DNA of 64,000 nucleotides. Source: Pandoraea capi (lineage in GTDB: Bacteria > Pseudomonadota > Gammaproteobacteria > Burkholderiales > Burkholderiaceae). The stretch's first letter is position 1. Every line of letters starts with the position of its first letter. The notes beneath the pieces are model-generated. The model had not been told where the DNA came from and ran no database searches. It was given only the letters and a program-made list of their open reading frames with translations. Positions 47,240 through 57,370 of this stretch are shown one piece after another. The stretch is from contig NZ_CABPRV010000008.1 in NCBI RefSeq assembly GCF_902459735.1, forward strand, positions 229,122 through 293,121, in the 5' to 3' direction. A program made the position numbers and the translations under genes.

Positions 47240-48769
47240 TCAGCGCAGGCGCGCCCACACACGCGGCAAGTCCAGATGCTCAGCGAACGAATCGGCCAGC
47301 CGATCGAGCGAGGCTTCGCGCAGCGCGTTGTAATCCTGCCGTTCGAGATCACGCGCCCCCGCCCATGTCAGCAAGGCATGCAACGCTTCAGGCGTATCGA
47401 ACAGGCCGTGCAGATAGGTCCCCATCACCTGATCGTCCGCCGAGCGCGCCCCGTCGGCGACGTCTCCATCCAGCCAGACGGCCGGACGCGCAAGCGCCGC
47501 CCCGCGTGTCACGCCCATGTGAATCTCGTAGCCCTTCACCGGCGCGTCACCGGCGGTCAGGCGTCCTGACACGACACGCAACTGCTTGTGCGTCTGCATC
47601 GTGGTTTCGACCTCCAGCCACCCAAGCCCGGCCGTCGTGCCGGCGTCGCCCTCCAGCCCCAGCGGATCGTGAATCGCCGCGCCCAGCATCTGAAGGCCGC
47701 CGCAGATCCCCAGCACCTTGCCGCCGTAGCGCAAATGCCGTGCAATCGCCGGCTCCCAACCCTGCGCCCGCAGCCACGCCAGATCAGCCCGTACGTGCTT
47801 GCTGCCGGGCAGGATCACCAGATCGCTCGCCGGCCATGCCTCGCCCGGCCCCACGTACCGGAAATCGACCTGCGGATGGGCCCGCAGCGCGTCGAAGTCC
47901 GTGTGATTGCTGATACGGGGCAGGACCGGCACGGCCACGCGCAGGCGCGTCTCGGCGCCCGCCGTCGCGTGACGCTCGCGCGGCAGCATATCCTCGCCGT
48001 CGAGATGCAGGCCGTGCAGATACGGCAGCACGCCCAACACGGGAATGCCGGTCTTCTCCTCCAGCCATTCCAGACCGCTCGTGAGTAACGACGGATCGCC
48101 GCGAAACCGGTTGATGATGAAGCCCTTGATGCGGGCGCGTTCGCTATCCGACAGACACGCGAGCGTGCCGATCATCTGCGCGAAGACCCCGCCGCGGTCG
48201 ATGTCTGCGACGAGCAGCACCGGGGCGTCGACCGCCTCGGCAAAGCCCATGTTGGCAATGTCGCGCGAGCGCAGGTTCACTTCGGCGGGGCTGCCCGCGC
48301 CTTCGACGATGACTGCGTCATAACCCGTGCGCAGACGCTCGTAAGCCGCCAGCACCGCCGCCATCGCGCGCGGCTTGTACTCGTGATACGCCCGCGCATC
48401 GAGGTCGGCCATGACCTTGCCGCCGATGATGACCTGCGCGCCACGGTCGCTGCTCGGCTTGAGCAGCACGGGATTGAAGTCGGTATGTGGCGCGATGCCC
48501 GCGGCCTGCGCCTGGAGCGCCTGCGCGCGGCCGATCTCGCCGCCGTCGGCCGTCACGGCGCTGTTGAGCGCCATGTTCTGCGGCTTGAAGGGGGCCACGC
48601 GCACGGCTTCGCGATGCAGCAGACGGCACAGACCGGCGACGACCGTGCTCTTGCCCGCGTCGGACGTCGTTCCCTGAATCATCAGGGTGCCGCGATAGCG
48701 GGGATGATCCGCATGATCGGCGTGATCCACACTGGCGGACGCTTCGAAATTGACAGGGATTTCACTCAT
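47240..48769 (-). CDS. cobQ: Cobyric acid synthase (glutamine-hydrolysing)
   Basis: This 509-aa enzyme amidates four side chains of adenosylcobyrinic acid a,c-diamide. An N-terminal dethiobiotin-synthetase-like ATP domain has [20 protein letters not shown] and [21 protein letters not shown]-terminal class I glutamine amidotransferase domain has [11 protein letters not shown] with the nucleophilic Cys and GTYLHGLFD with the His. The ATG at 48767-48769 gives the usual length. It is divergent from cobU with only 40 bp between start codons, so their promoters overlap. Confidence 0.95.
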   Translation of the reverse strand: MSEIPVNFEASASVDHADHADHPRYRGTLMIQGTTSDAGKSTVVAGLCRLLHREAVRVAPFKPQNMALNSAVTADGGEIGRAQALQAQAAGIAPHTDFNPVLLKPSSDRGAQVIIGGKVMADLDARAYHEYKPRAMAAVLAAYERLRTGYDAVIVEGAGSPAEVNLRSRDIANMGFAEAVDAPVLLVADIDRGGVFAQMIGTLACLSDSERARIKGFIINRFRGDPSLLTSGLEWLEEKTGIPVLGVLPYLHGLHLDGEDMLPRERHATAGAETRLRVAVPVLPRISNHTDFDALRAHPQVDFRYVGPGEAWPASDLVILPGSKHVRADLAWLRAQGWEPAIARHLRYGGKVLGICGGLQMLGAAIHDPLGLEGDAGTTAGLGWLEVETTMQTHKQLRVVSGRLTAGDAPVKGYEIHMGVTRGAALARPAVWLDGDVADGARSADDQVMGTYLHGLFDTPEALHALLTWAGARDLERQDYNALREASLDRLADSFAEHLDLPRVWARLR

Positions 48770-48809
48770 GACGCGGATTATCGCACCGGGCGCTCGTACA
48801 ATATCGCCC

Positions 48810-49376
48810 ATGACCGATCTCGTTCCGACCTCCCCTGACCTGACCTTCGTATTGGGCGGCGCGCGCTCCGGAAAGAGCGCCTTCGCCGAGGGGCTCGCCG
48901 TGCAGAGCGGCCTTCCCGTCACCTATCTCGCCACCGCCGCCGTGAGCGACGAGCCCGAAATGCGTGCCCGCATCGCGCATCACCGGGCGAGCCGCCCCGC
49001 GCATTGGGAGACGGTGGAAGTCGGTCGCGATCTCGCCGGGGCGCTGCGCGATACTGCGCGCGAGGGGCATTGCGTACTCGTGGATTGCCTGCCGTTGTGG
49101 CTCGCCGGATGGCTATGCCCGCCGGACGATCATCCCGACGGCCCGGCGGACGATACGCAGTGGCAGGGCGTGGTCGATACGCTGGCGGCGACACTCGTGT
49201 CGCTGCCGGGCAAGATCGTCGTCGTCAGCAATGAAATCGGATTGGGCGTGATTCCGATGGGCTCGGTCACGCGCCGCTATGTCGACGAACTCGGACGCCT
49301 CAACCAGCGTGTGGCCGCGCTGGCACCGCACGTGCGTTTCGTGGTCGCCGGCCTGCCGATGGCGGTGAAGGGCTGA
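48810..49376 (+). CDS. cobU: Adenosylcobinamide kinase/guanylyltransferase
   Basis: This 188-aa bifunctional enzyme phosphorylates adenosylcobinamide and adds GMP to make AdoCbi-GDP. The P-loop is [16 protein letters not shown]. The guanylylated His lies in [17 protein letters not shown], and [12 protein letters not shown] and [12 protein letters not shown] are family segments. It begins the rightward cob operon cobU-cbiB-L-Thr-P decarboxylase and is divergent from cobQ. No B12 riboswitch is visible in front of it. Confidence 0.95.
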   Translation: MTDLVPTSPDLTFVLGGARSGKSAFAEGLAVQSGLPVTYLATAAVSDEPEMRARIAHHRASRPAHWETVEVGRDLAGALRDTAREGHCVLVDCLPLWLAGWLCPPDDHPDGPADDTQWQGVVDTLAATLVSLPGKIVVVSNEIGLGVIPMGSVTRRYVDELGRLNQRVAALAPHVRFVVAGLPMAVKG

Positions 49377-49458
49377 GTTGGCAAGCATCGCAGCAGGATT
49401 CGCCCGTCGGGGCAGAACACAAGCACAGCACACAAAGACAGATAAAGGATAAGCGCCG

Positions 49459-50439
49459 ATGCTCACCGGACTCGCTCCCGAATCGCTCTGGCTCGCCGCA
49501 TTGATCGGTGTGCTGCTCGACGCCTGGCTTGGCGAGCCACGCCGCTGGCATCCGCTCGTAGGCTTCGGATATGTCGCCAACGGTGTCGAGGCATGGCTCA
49601 ACGATCCGGCCGTGCGCGACAAGCCGTTCAGTGCCATGACGCGCGGCGCGTGGGCCTGGTCGATCATGCTGGTAATTCCGGTGCTGATCGCCTGGGCGCT
49701 GACGTTCCTGCCCGGCTGGGGCGGCATTCTCTGGCAGGCGCTCGCGTTGTACGCCGCACTCGGCGCGCGCAGCCTGCGCGAGCATGTCATGCCCATCGCA
49801 CGCGCCCTGCGCGACGGCGACGTCTCTCGAGCGCGTGCACTGACGGCACGCATCGTCTCGCGCGATACGGAGGACGCGAGTGCGTCCGACCTCGCACGCG
49901 CCACCGTGGAGTCGACGCTGGAGAACGGCAACGACGCCATCTTCGGTGCACTCTTCTGGTTCGCCATCGCTGGCGCACCGGGCGTGGTCCTCTTCCGTCT
50001 GGCCAATACGCTCGACGCGATGTGGGGCTATCGCACCGACAAGTTTCTGTATTTCGGCCGCCCTGCCGCGCGAATCGACGATATCCTCAACTGGGTTCCG
50101 GCACGGCTGACGGCAGCGAGTTATGCGATGTTCGGCGACGTCGCCCGTGCGATCGATTGCTGGCGCACGCAGGCCGGCGCCTGGTCCAGCCCCAACGCCG
50201 GCCCCGTAATGGCCGCAGGCGCAGGCAGCCTCAACGTCCAGTTGGGCGGGCCGGCGCGGTACCACGGCGAGTGGGAATCGCGTCCCCCGCTGGGCTGCGG
50301 CATGGAGCCGTCTGCGCAACACATCAAGGCCGCCTGGCGGCTCATCTCCCGCTCCATGTGGATGTGGCTGATCGTCAGCGGTGCGCTCGCGCTGTTCGCT
50401 GCCTCACAGGCCGACGCCATGCCCACCACGCTGCTTTGA
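49459..50439 (+). CDS. cbiB: Adenosylcobinamide-phosphate synthase, CbiB/CobD type
   Basis: This 326-aa inner-membrane protein attaches (R)-1-aminopropanol phosphate to adenosylcobyric acid. It begins with GVLLDAWLGEPRRWHPLVGFG, has REHVMPIARALRDGDVSRAR and ATVESTLENGNDAIFGALFW, and later DKFLYFGRPAARIDDILNWV and GGPARYHGEW. All are typical of the family, with four to five membrane segments. The aminopropanol-phosphate donor comes from the next gene product, which starts 5 bp after its stop. Confidence 0.94.
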   Translation: MLTGLAPESLWLAALIGVLLDAWLGEPRRWHPLVGFGYVANGVEAWLNDPAVRDKPFSAMTRGAWAWSIMLVIPVLIAWALTFLPGWGGILWQALALYAALGARSLREHVMPIARALRDGDVSRARALTARIVSRDTEDASASDLARATVESTLENGNDAIFGALFWFAIAGAPGVVLFRLANTLDAMWGYRTDKFLYFGRPAARIDDILNWVPARLTAASYAMFGDVARAIDCWRTQAGAWSSPNAGPVMAAGAGSLNVQLGGPARYHGEWESRPPLGCGMEPSAQHIKAAWRLISRSMWMWLIVSGALALFAASQADAMPTTLL

Positions 50440-50444
50440 CCCTC

Positions 50445-51551
50445 ATGTCTGCTTCATCGGCTTCATTGGCTTCGGCTGCCTCGTCCACTTCATCCACTTC
50501 CGTCGATTCGTCAGCGTCGTCCACGTCCTGCGCGCCGCGCCACGGCGGCAATCTCGGTGAGGCGATCCGTCAGTACGGCCGTGCGCGCGAGGACTGGCTC
50601 GACCTGTCGACCGGCATCAACCCCATCGGCTATCCCGTACCGATGCCGCCCGCGAGCGCATGGCGCGACCTGCCCGATGCGTTCGACGAGTTACGCGATG
50701 TCGCCGCGCACTACTACGGCGTGCCCGTCGACACCGTTGTGCCATGCGCCGGCTCGCAGGCCGTCATTCGCGCATTGCCCGAGCTGCTTCGCCCGGGACG
50801 TGTGGCCGTCGCCACGCTCACCTACAGCGAGTACGCCCCCGCCTTCGCACGCGCCGGGCATACGCTCGTGCCGTGGCTCGGCCCCGAGGCCGGCCTGCCC
50901 GACGTCGACTACCTCGTGTGGGTGAATCCGGACAATCCGACGACACGGCACGTCGATCGCGGAACGCTCGCGCAATGGCGTGCGGCGCTGGCAGCGCGCG
51001 GGGGCATGTTGATCGTGGACGAAGCGTTTGCGGATATCTCGCCTCACGCATCGATGACACCACACGTGGGCGCAGATGGCCTCGTCGTGCTGCGCTCCGT
51101 CGGCAAGTTCTTCGGACTCGCAGGTATTCGCGCCGGGTTTGCCTTGTGCCCGGCGTCGCTCTGCGCGTCACTCACGACGCGTCTCGGTGCATGGACCGTC
51201 AGCGGACCGGCACGATTCGCCGTCCGCACGGCATTACGCGACACGGCGTGGCAAAACGCCGCACGCGAACGTTTGTTGCAAGACGGTGAACGACTGTTGT
51301 CGCTGCTGCACGCGCAGGGCTGGCCCTCCGTCGGCACTCCGCTGTTTGCGTGGACACCTCACCTTTCGGCACCGCAATGGCATGAACGGCTCGCGCAGGA
51401 AGGTGTCTGGACGCGGTTGTTCGAGCCCCGTCTCATCAGCCGAACCGATGGAGCAACACAGCCGCTCCCGAGCCTGCGGCTGGGCTTGCCGTCGACGGAA
51501 GACGCGTGGCAGCGCTTAGAATCGGCACTGCGCGTGGCAAGCGTTGCCTGA
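50445..51551 (+). CDS. L-threonine-O-3-phosphate decarboxylase (PLP aminotransferase fold)
   Basis: This 368-aa fold-type I PLP enzyme makes aminopropanol phosphate for the cobalamin nucleotide loop (CobD of Salmonella, CobC of Pseudomonas). Family text includes HGGNLGEAIRQYGRAREDWL, DLSTGINPIGYP, WVNPDNPTTRHVDR, IVDEAFADI and the cofactor Lys in RSVGKFFGLAGIRAGF. The first 30 residues are almost only Ser, Ala and Thr from a repetitive TCN-rich DNA stretch, unlike homologues. The start is 5 bp after cbiB. Confidence 0.92.
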   Translation: MSASSASLASAASSTSSTSVDSSASSTSCAPRHGGNLGEAIRQYGRAREDWLDLSTGINPIGYPVPMPPASAWRDLPDAFDELRDVAAHYYGVPVDTVVPCAGSQAVIRALPELLRPGRVAVATLTYSEYAPAFARAGHTLVPWLGPEAGLPDVDYLVWVNPDNPTTRHVDRGTLAQWRAALAARGGMLIVDEAFADISPHASMTPHVGADGLVVLRSVGKFFGLAGIRAGFALCPASLCASLTTRLGAWTVSGPARFAVRTALRDTAWQNAARERLLQDGERLLSLLHAQGWPSVGTPLFAWTPHLSAPQWHERLAQEGVWTRLFEPRLISRTDGATQPLPSLRLGLPSTEDAWQRLESALRVASVA

Positions 51552-51884
51552 CGATAGGCCAACACCCCGGCCAGCACCGCCGGTGACTTTCATTCACTGC
51601 CATTGATTTGTCCCGGATTCCGTCCCAAATGCGCTTTACGGGAACTGCCAGGGGCCGGTGCCATCCAATTTTCTCGTTATGCTTCAGAACGGGCGCACGC
51701 TGCCCGACGTCACTCGGCACTGACGCTCCGCCACCGCTTACGCGGTATTCATTGACGGGCGTTCTCGACGTTTTCGTTACAAATTGAAGCATTTCTGCAA
51801 CAAATGCACACAGTCATCGCCGAAGGGCGCCGCTAGACTGAAGGTTCTTTCGCAAGGGCTTTCCCCAATTAAAAGGACGACCAA
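51552..51884. other. Non-coding region before the small lipoprotein gene
   Basis: This 333-bp stretch has no convincing gene. A TTGACG at 51752 with GTTACA 18 bp later is a weak promoter candidate for the small lipoprotein gene. GCATTT/AAATGC form a small hairpin at about 51788-51806. Nothing else stands out. Confidence 0.4.
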
Positions 51885-52112
51885 ATGAAAAAACTGCCGC
51901 TGTTGCTCGCCACGCTTCTGACCGCCACCATCGTGACGGTGGGTTGCTCGAAGAAGGAAGATCAATCGGCCGCTCCGGCTGCCGACACGACCGCATCGGC
52001 CCCGGCCGCTGCGCCGGCAGATAACTCGGCTCCGGCCAGCGATGCAGGCGCCGCAATGAGCGCGCCGGCATCGGACGCAGGTGCGGCTGCCCCGGCACCG
52101 GCATCGAACTAA
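51885..52112 (+). CDS. Small Ala/Pro-rich lipoprotein
   Basis: This 75-aa product has a clear lipoprotein signal, MKKLPLLLATLLTATIVTVG, followed by CSKKEDQ. The rest is low-complexity Ala, Pro, Ser and Asp with SAPASDAGAA present twice and SAPA-type units throughout. Such tails may span the periplasm or be unstructured. AAAAGGA precedes the ATG. It stands alone inside the cobalamin island, and I see no reason to link it to B12. Confidence 0.8.
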   Translation: MKKLPLLLATLLTATIVTVGCSKKEDQSAAPAADTTASAPAAAPADNSAPASDAGAAMSAPASDAGAAAPAPASN

Positions 52113-52240
52113 CGCCGCATGACGGACGCGCCGCTGCCAAGGACGCCGATCCTCCCGGCAGCGTGCGAGTCCGCCACGTGTCGCCGTACGCTCCAGTAAC
52201 GTTTGACACTGCGCCACTGCATGATGCCGCATGTAACACC

Positions 52241-52273
52241 GCGCCCCCTGAACTCTCACGAGTCAGGGGGCGC
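52241..52273. terminator. Hairpin between the two small lipoprotein genes
   Basis: GCGCCCCCTGA pairs perfectly with TCAGGGGGCGC (11 bp), with further pairing in the loop (CTC/GAG). It lies between convergent small genes; no T tract. Confidence 0.6.
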
Positions 52274-52315
52274 GGTCATATGGGCATGGCGACTCACTTC
52301 AGCCCCACGTCAGAC

Positions 52316-52483
52316 TCACTTCACGATCGTCACGCCGCCGTCGATGACGCCGTAGGCCTCGACCTTGCCGGTGCCGCTCGCGCGCGAGGCCGATCCCGCC
52401 CCGCCGTCAGGTGCCGCACACGCCCCCAGCATCGTCACGACGAACAGCGCCAGCGCGCTCACAATTCCGATATTTCGCTTCAC
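52316..52483 (-). CDS. 55-aa lipoprotein, GTG start
   Basis: Reading from a GTG at 52481-52483 with AGGAG 7 nt upstream gives VKRNIGIVSALALFVVTMLG, then ACAAPDGGAG. This is a short lipoprotein signal with lipobox MLGAC and a mature part of only about 35 residues (GTGKVEAYGVIDGGVTIVK at the end). A longer reading to 52591 lacks this ribosome-binding site. The function is unknown. The size makes it easy to miss. Confidence 0.7.
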   Translation of the reverse strand: MKRNIGIVSALALFVVTMLGACAAPDGGAGSASRASGTGKVEAYGVIDGGVTIVK

Positions 52484-52781
52484 AACGTCACTCCTTGAAT
52501 CCAGCACGTCTTGCGTGGGTTGGCTATCGACGCCTTCCAACACGTCATACGACATTCCGTCACACATCGTTCGACCTCCCTTGCGTGACATCGGTTCGTC
52601 GGTTTCCCCCGCTCACCCTGTCCCCCCGTCCCTTCGGCCGCTTGCCCCGACGTCACAACCCACCGAGAATGGCGGACGCGTGGCGAAAATGATCTCACGT
52701 TGTGAATCTTCCCGAATATCCAACGTCCTCTTCGGGATCTCGCCCATCCTTCCCTCTCATCTCGATGTGACCGCTCCGGCC

Positions 52782-53744
52782 ATGTTCCAACGCTATCGCC
52801 CATCGCGCCGTCTGGTGCAACGTCATCGTCTGGCCCATGCCCTGGCCGCAGGATGCCTCGTCGTCGCCTCGTCACTGAGCGCTTCACCGGGGTACGCCGC
52901 CGTCTCCGTGAAAGACGATACCGGCGCGACGGTCACGCTCGCAGCACCCGCACGGCGCGTGGTGAGTCTGGCACCGCATGCGACAGAATTGCTCTTTGCC
53001 GCCGGGGCCGGTGACAAGGTGGTGGGCGTGGTGAAGTACTCCGATTATCCGGAAGCGGCGCAGCGCCTGCCACGCGTCGGCGACAACAGCGCACTCGATC
53101 TCGAACGCATTCTTGCGCTCAAGCCCGATCTGCTCGTCGTGTGGATGCACGGCAATTCGCAGCGGCAGGTCGAAGCGTTACGTCAGTTGAAGCTGCCGGT
53201 GTTCTACTCGGAGCCGAAGCATCTGAGCGACCTGCCTGCCGCCATCGAAACGCTCGGCACGCTGATGGGAACGCCAGCGAAAGCGCAGGCGTCTGCCGAC
53301 GCGTTTCGTGCCCGTTACGAAGCACTGCGCAAGCAATACGCGTCGCGCTCGCCCGTGCCGGTGTTCTATCAGGTGTGGACGCAACCGCTGATGACGCTCA
53401 ACGGCACGCATATGGTGAGCGACGTGATTCGCCTGTGCGGTGGAGTTAACGTCTTCGCCGGCGAAGCGCCGCTGGTGCCGCGCGTCTCCGTCGAAGCGGT
53501 ACTCGCGAAGGCGCCGGAAGCGATGTTCACGGCCACGCAGGGCGCAACGAAATCGGACAAGCCGCTGGCGACGCTCGACAGTTGGCGCAAGTGGCCGCAA
53601 CTGCCTGCGGTGGCGCGCGACAATCTGTTCGGCATCGACGGCGATCTCATCAACCGCCCCAGCCCGCGCATTCTCGACGGCGCCACCACGATGTGCGAAG
53701 ACCTCGATCTGGCGCGCTCGCGTCGTCCGTCAACCGGAAAGTGA
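52782..53744 (+). CDS. btuF: Periplasmic cobalamin-binding protein BtuF
   Basis: This 320-aa class III binding protein delivers corrinoids to BtuCD. A signal peptide (HALAAGCLVVASSLSASPGYA) precedes the body: VVSLAPHATELLFAAGAGDKV, GVVKYSDYPEAAQRLPRVGD, LERILALKPDLLVVW, VFYQVWTQPLMTLNGTHMVSDVIRLCGGVNVF (quoted in part) and ARDNLFGIDGDLINRPSPRI. The frame is open far upstream, but the ATG at 52782 directly precedes the signal peptide. It is separated from btuCD, which lies on the other strand 3 kb away. Confidence 0.9.
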   Translation: MFQRYRPSRRLVQRHRLAHALAAGCLVVASSLSASPGYAAVSVKDDTGATVTLAAPARRVVSLAPHATELLFAAGAGDKVVGVVKYSDYPEAAQRLPRVGDNSALDLERILALKPDLLVVWMHGNSQRQVEALRQLKLPVFYSEPKHLSDLPAAIETLGTLMGTPAKAQASADAFRARYEALRKQYASRSPVPVFYQVWTQPLMTLNGTHMVSDVIRLCGGVNVFAGEAPLVPRVSVEAVLAKAPEAMFTATQGATKSDKPLATLDSWRKWPQLPAVARDNLFGIDGDLINRPSPRILDGATTMCEDLDLARSRRPSTGK

Positions 53745-53795
53745 GTGGCAGCCGAAGGGGGATGACGACGCAATGACAGTGCGGGCGTCGCCCCG

Positions 53796-54385
53796 TCAAG
53801 CGTTCCAGCGGATCAGGCGTGCTTGCCCGTCGTCGGCGATGTCGAGGTGACAGAGATGGCCGAAATCCAGCGTCCACGACAGACAGGCGGTGGTTGGCAG
53901 GCGCAGCGCGGTTGCCGTATGCAGACGAATCGGACCCGCGTGGGCGACGACGACATGCACTTCGTCTTCGCCCGTGGCTTGTGAGCGCAAGGCTCGCGCC
54001 CACGCGTCCATGCGGCGCACAACATCGCGCGCGCTTTCGCCATCCGGTGGCGCATAACCGCAGACATCCGCCGCCCACGCGTCGAGTGCCTTGCGATCGA
54101 TGTCGTCCCAACGGCACCTCTCCCACGCCCCGAAATCCATTTCGCCGAGCCGCGCATCGACCTGTAGCCGAAGGCCGAGGTGCCCCGCCATCTCCTGCGC
54201 GACACGTTGCGCGCGGCGCAGCGGACTGCTGTGAATCGAAGTCACGCGACGGCCGTCGAGTGCATCGCCCAGGCGCGTGAGCATCGTGCTGAGCGCTGAC
54301 GGCAGGATGGTGTCGATCGGCGGCACGTCTGCTCTGCCGTAGCAAATTCCCGGCGCGATGTCGGGCGGCGGGTGCCGCATCAATA

Positions 54386-54401
<16 letters not shown>
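53796..54401 (-). CDS. cobC: Alpha-ribazole phosphatase (histidine phosphatase)
   Basis: This 201-aa enzyme removes phosphate from alpha-ribazole 5'-phosphate or adenosylcobalamin phosphate. The phosphatase His is in DLILMRHPPPDIAPGICYG; here RHP replaces the common RHG. It continues SSPLRRAQRVAQEMA, LGEMDFGAWERCRWDDI and VVAHAGPIRLHTA with the second His. The start (ATG at 54399-54401, or 54393-54395) lies inside the cobS 3' end, a 16-nt or 10-nt overlap, so it is coupled to cobS. Confidence 0.9.
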
Positions 54402-55266
<865 letters not shown>

Positions 55267-55270
<4 letters not shown>

Positions 55271-56349
55271 GCGCTGGTCGCCTCGCGATCGCTCACGCCC
55301 GCGCCTTCGAACGTCGCCATCTCGCGCAGGAAGGCGGCCGCCGCCTGAATCAGCGGCATCGCGAGCGCCGCCCCCGTGCCCTCGCCAAGGCGCAAGCCGA
55401 GTTGCAGCAACGGTTCGGCATCGAGCGTGTCGAGCATCGCCCGATGGCCAGTTTCGTCGGACGCGTGCGCGAACACGCAGTAGTCGAGCACGGCAGGCGA
55501 CACGCGCGACGCGACCAGCAGCGCCGCCGTGCTGATGAAGCCATCCACCACGATCACGAGACCGAGTTTCGCCGCGGCGAGATACGCGCCCGTCATCATC
55601 GCGATCTCGAAGCCACCGAAGGTCGCGAGCGTGTCCAGTGGGTCGGGGTTGTCGCCCGCGACCGGATGCGCCGCCAGCGCGCGCTCCAGAATGGACGTCT
55701 TGCGGGCGAGCCCCGCATCGTCGACACCCGTGCCACGGCCGACGCACGCTGCGAGCGGCAATCCCGTCAGCCGCTGCATCAGACAGGCTGCGGCCGACGT
55801 GTTGCCGATCCCCATTTCACCGAAGCCGATCATGCGGGTGCCGCGCGAGGCATGCGTCACCACGCGCGCCGCGCCGGCGGTAAGTGCGGCCTCCAGTTGC
55901 TCGCGCGTCATCGCGGGCGCGTCGAGGAAGTTCCGGGTGCCGGGCGCCACGGGAATGTCGACGAGCGATGCGTGCGACGGGAAGTCCGCCGCCACGCCCG
56001 CGTTGATCACTTCCATTTCAATGCCGTTAGCGCGGCAAAAGACGTTGATCGCGGCACCGCCACGCAGGAAGTTGAGCACCATCTGCGCCGTGACGGCCTG
56101 CGGATACGGGCTCACGCCAGCCGCCACAATCCCGTGATCGCCCGCGAACACGAGCATGGCGGGACGCGTCAACTCGGGCGTCGCGCTCTGCTGAATGCGA
56201 CCGATACGGTGCGCCACCCGTTCGAGGACGCCGAGGCTGCCGGGCGGCTTCGTCTTGATGTCGATGGCGTGTTGCAGCGAGGCGTCCATCGCGACGGAAG
56301 GCGAGGCGATGTCGAAGAGTTCGGTGAGCAGCGGGCTGAAAGCGGTCAT
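55267..56349 (-). CDS. cobT: Nicotinate-nucleotide-dimethylbenzimidazole phosphoribosyltransferase
   Basis: This 360-aa enzyme makes alpha-ribazole 5'-phosphate from dimethylbenzimidazole and nicotinate mononucleotide. Typical text: IDIKTKPPGSLGVLERVAHR, MLVFAGDHGIVAAGVSPYPQ, NFLRGGAAINVFCR, IGFGEMGIGNTSAAACL and VVDGFISTAALL. It is first of the coupled trio cobT-cobS-cobC on the minus strand, 151 bp downstream of btuD. Confidence 0.96.
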
Positions 56350-56500
56350 GCGCAGACGTCCTGAAACGGTAATACGGGAGTGACTACCAGAGTGACAATG
56401 GCGCGCGGCACCGCGTACGGCCCCACGCGCGGATGTGAGTGTACGCCGGCGCGTGTGCCCATCGCGAATCCCCTTCGGCGCGGTGTCACGAGCACGGTCA

Positions 56501-57370
56501 TCAGCGTCGAACCGGCACGAGCGCTTCGTCGTCGCCGTCGCGAATCAGACGCAACGGATAACCGAACGCGTCGCTGCACGACTCGGCCGACAGCACCTCG
56601 CGCACCGGCCCGGCGCGCCAGCCGCCACGACCGTCGAGCAGCAGGCCGTGCGTGGCGAAGCGTCGCGCCAGATTGAGATCGTGGCACGAGAAGATGACGG
56701 CCGCGCCCTTGCGCTCGGCGTGCGCGGCGAGCAATTCGAGCGCGTCGATCTGATGATGCAGATCGAGGTGCGACACCGGTTCGTCGAGCAACAACAACGG
56801 CGTGGCCTGCGCGATCACCGCCGCGAGCGACACGCGCTGGCGCTCGCCGCCCGAGAGCGTCGTGACGTCGCGCGAGGCAAAGTCTTCAAGGCCGACCTGT
56901 GCGAGGGCGGCGCTGGCGAGGGCGACGTCGTCATCGGACTCCCATGCCCCCCAACGTCCCGGCGCGAGATACGGGTGTCGACCCGCCAGCACGACTTCGA
57001 GCGCGGTCGCGGCGAACGCGTCGCGTATCTGTTGCGGCATCAGTGCCCTCACCCGTGCCAGCGGTTCGGGACGCCACTCCGCCAGCATCTTGCCGCCGAT
57101 CGCGACGCGTCCGCTTGCGGTAATCGCCGCATCGCGGGCCGACGTCTCCGCGATGGGACGAAGACCCGCGAGCGTGTCGAGCAATGTCGTCTTGCCCGCG
57201 CCGTTCGGCCCGGCGAGACACCAGCATTCGCCCGGCGCCACCGCGAGATCCAGCCAGTCGACGAGCATGCGCTCACCCGCGCGCAACGTCAGCGCATGGG
57301 TTTGCAGCAACGGCTCGCGGGTCGATGCCGTGCTCGGCAAAGACGTCGAAAGATTCCCCGGTGAACTCAT
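56501..57370 (-). CDS. btuD: Cobalamin import ATP-binding protein BtuD
   Basis: This 289-aa ATPase belongs to the iron-siderophore/B12 ABC importers. Walker A is LAGPNGAGKTTLLDTLAG, the Q-loop MPQQ, signature TTLSGGERQRVSLAAVIAQ and Walker B LLLLDEPVSHLDL; the His loop is IFSCHDLNLARRF. The start (57368-57370) overlaps the btuC stop by 4 nt (ATGA), so permease and ATPase are coupled. A Ser/Thr-rich 20-residue lead precedes the domain. Confidence 0.92.
   Translation of the reverse strand: MSSPGNLSTSLPSTASTREPLLQTHALTLRAGERMLVDWLDLAVAPGECWCLAGPNGAGKTTLLDTLAGLRPIAETSARDAAITASGRVAIGGKMLAEWRPEPLARVRALMPQQIRDAFAATALEVVLAGRHPYLAPGRWGAWESDDDVALASAALAQVGLEDFASRDVTTLSGGERQRVSLAAVIAQATPLLLLDEPVSHLDLHHQIDALELLAAHAERKGAAVIFSCHDLNLARRFATHGLLLDGRGGWRAGPVREVLSAESCSDAFGYPLRLIRDGDDEALVPVRR

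Noticed and set aside
48770-48809. B12 riboswitch between cobQ and cobU
   Set aside because: Only 40 bp separate the start codons, and neither the GCCACTG box nor the CCCCCGCAAC core is present.
52484-52781. B12 riboswitch upstream of btuF
   Set aside because: The region lacks the conserved core and box; it is only pyrimidine-rich.
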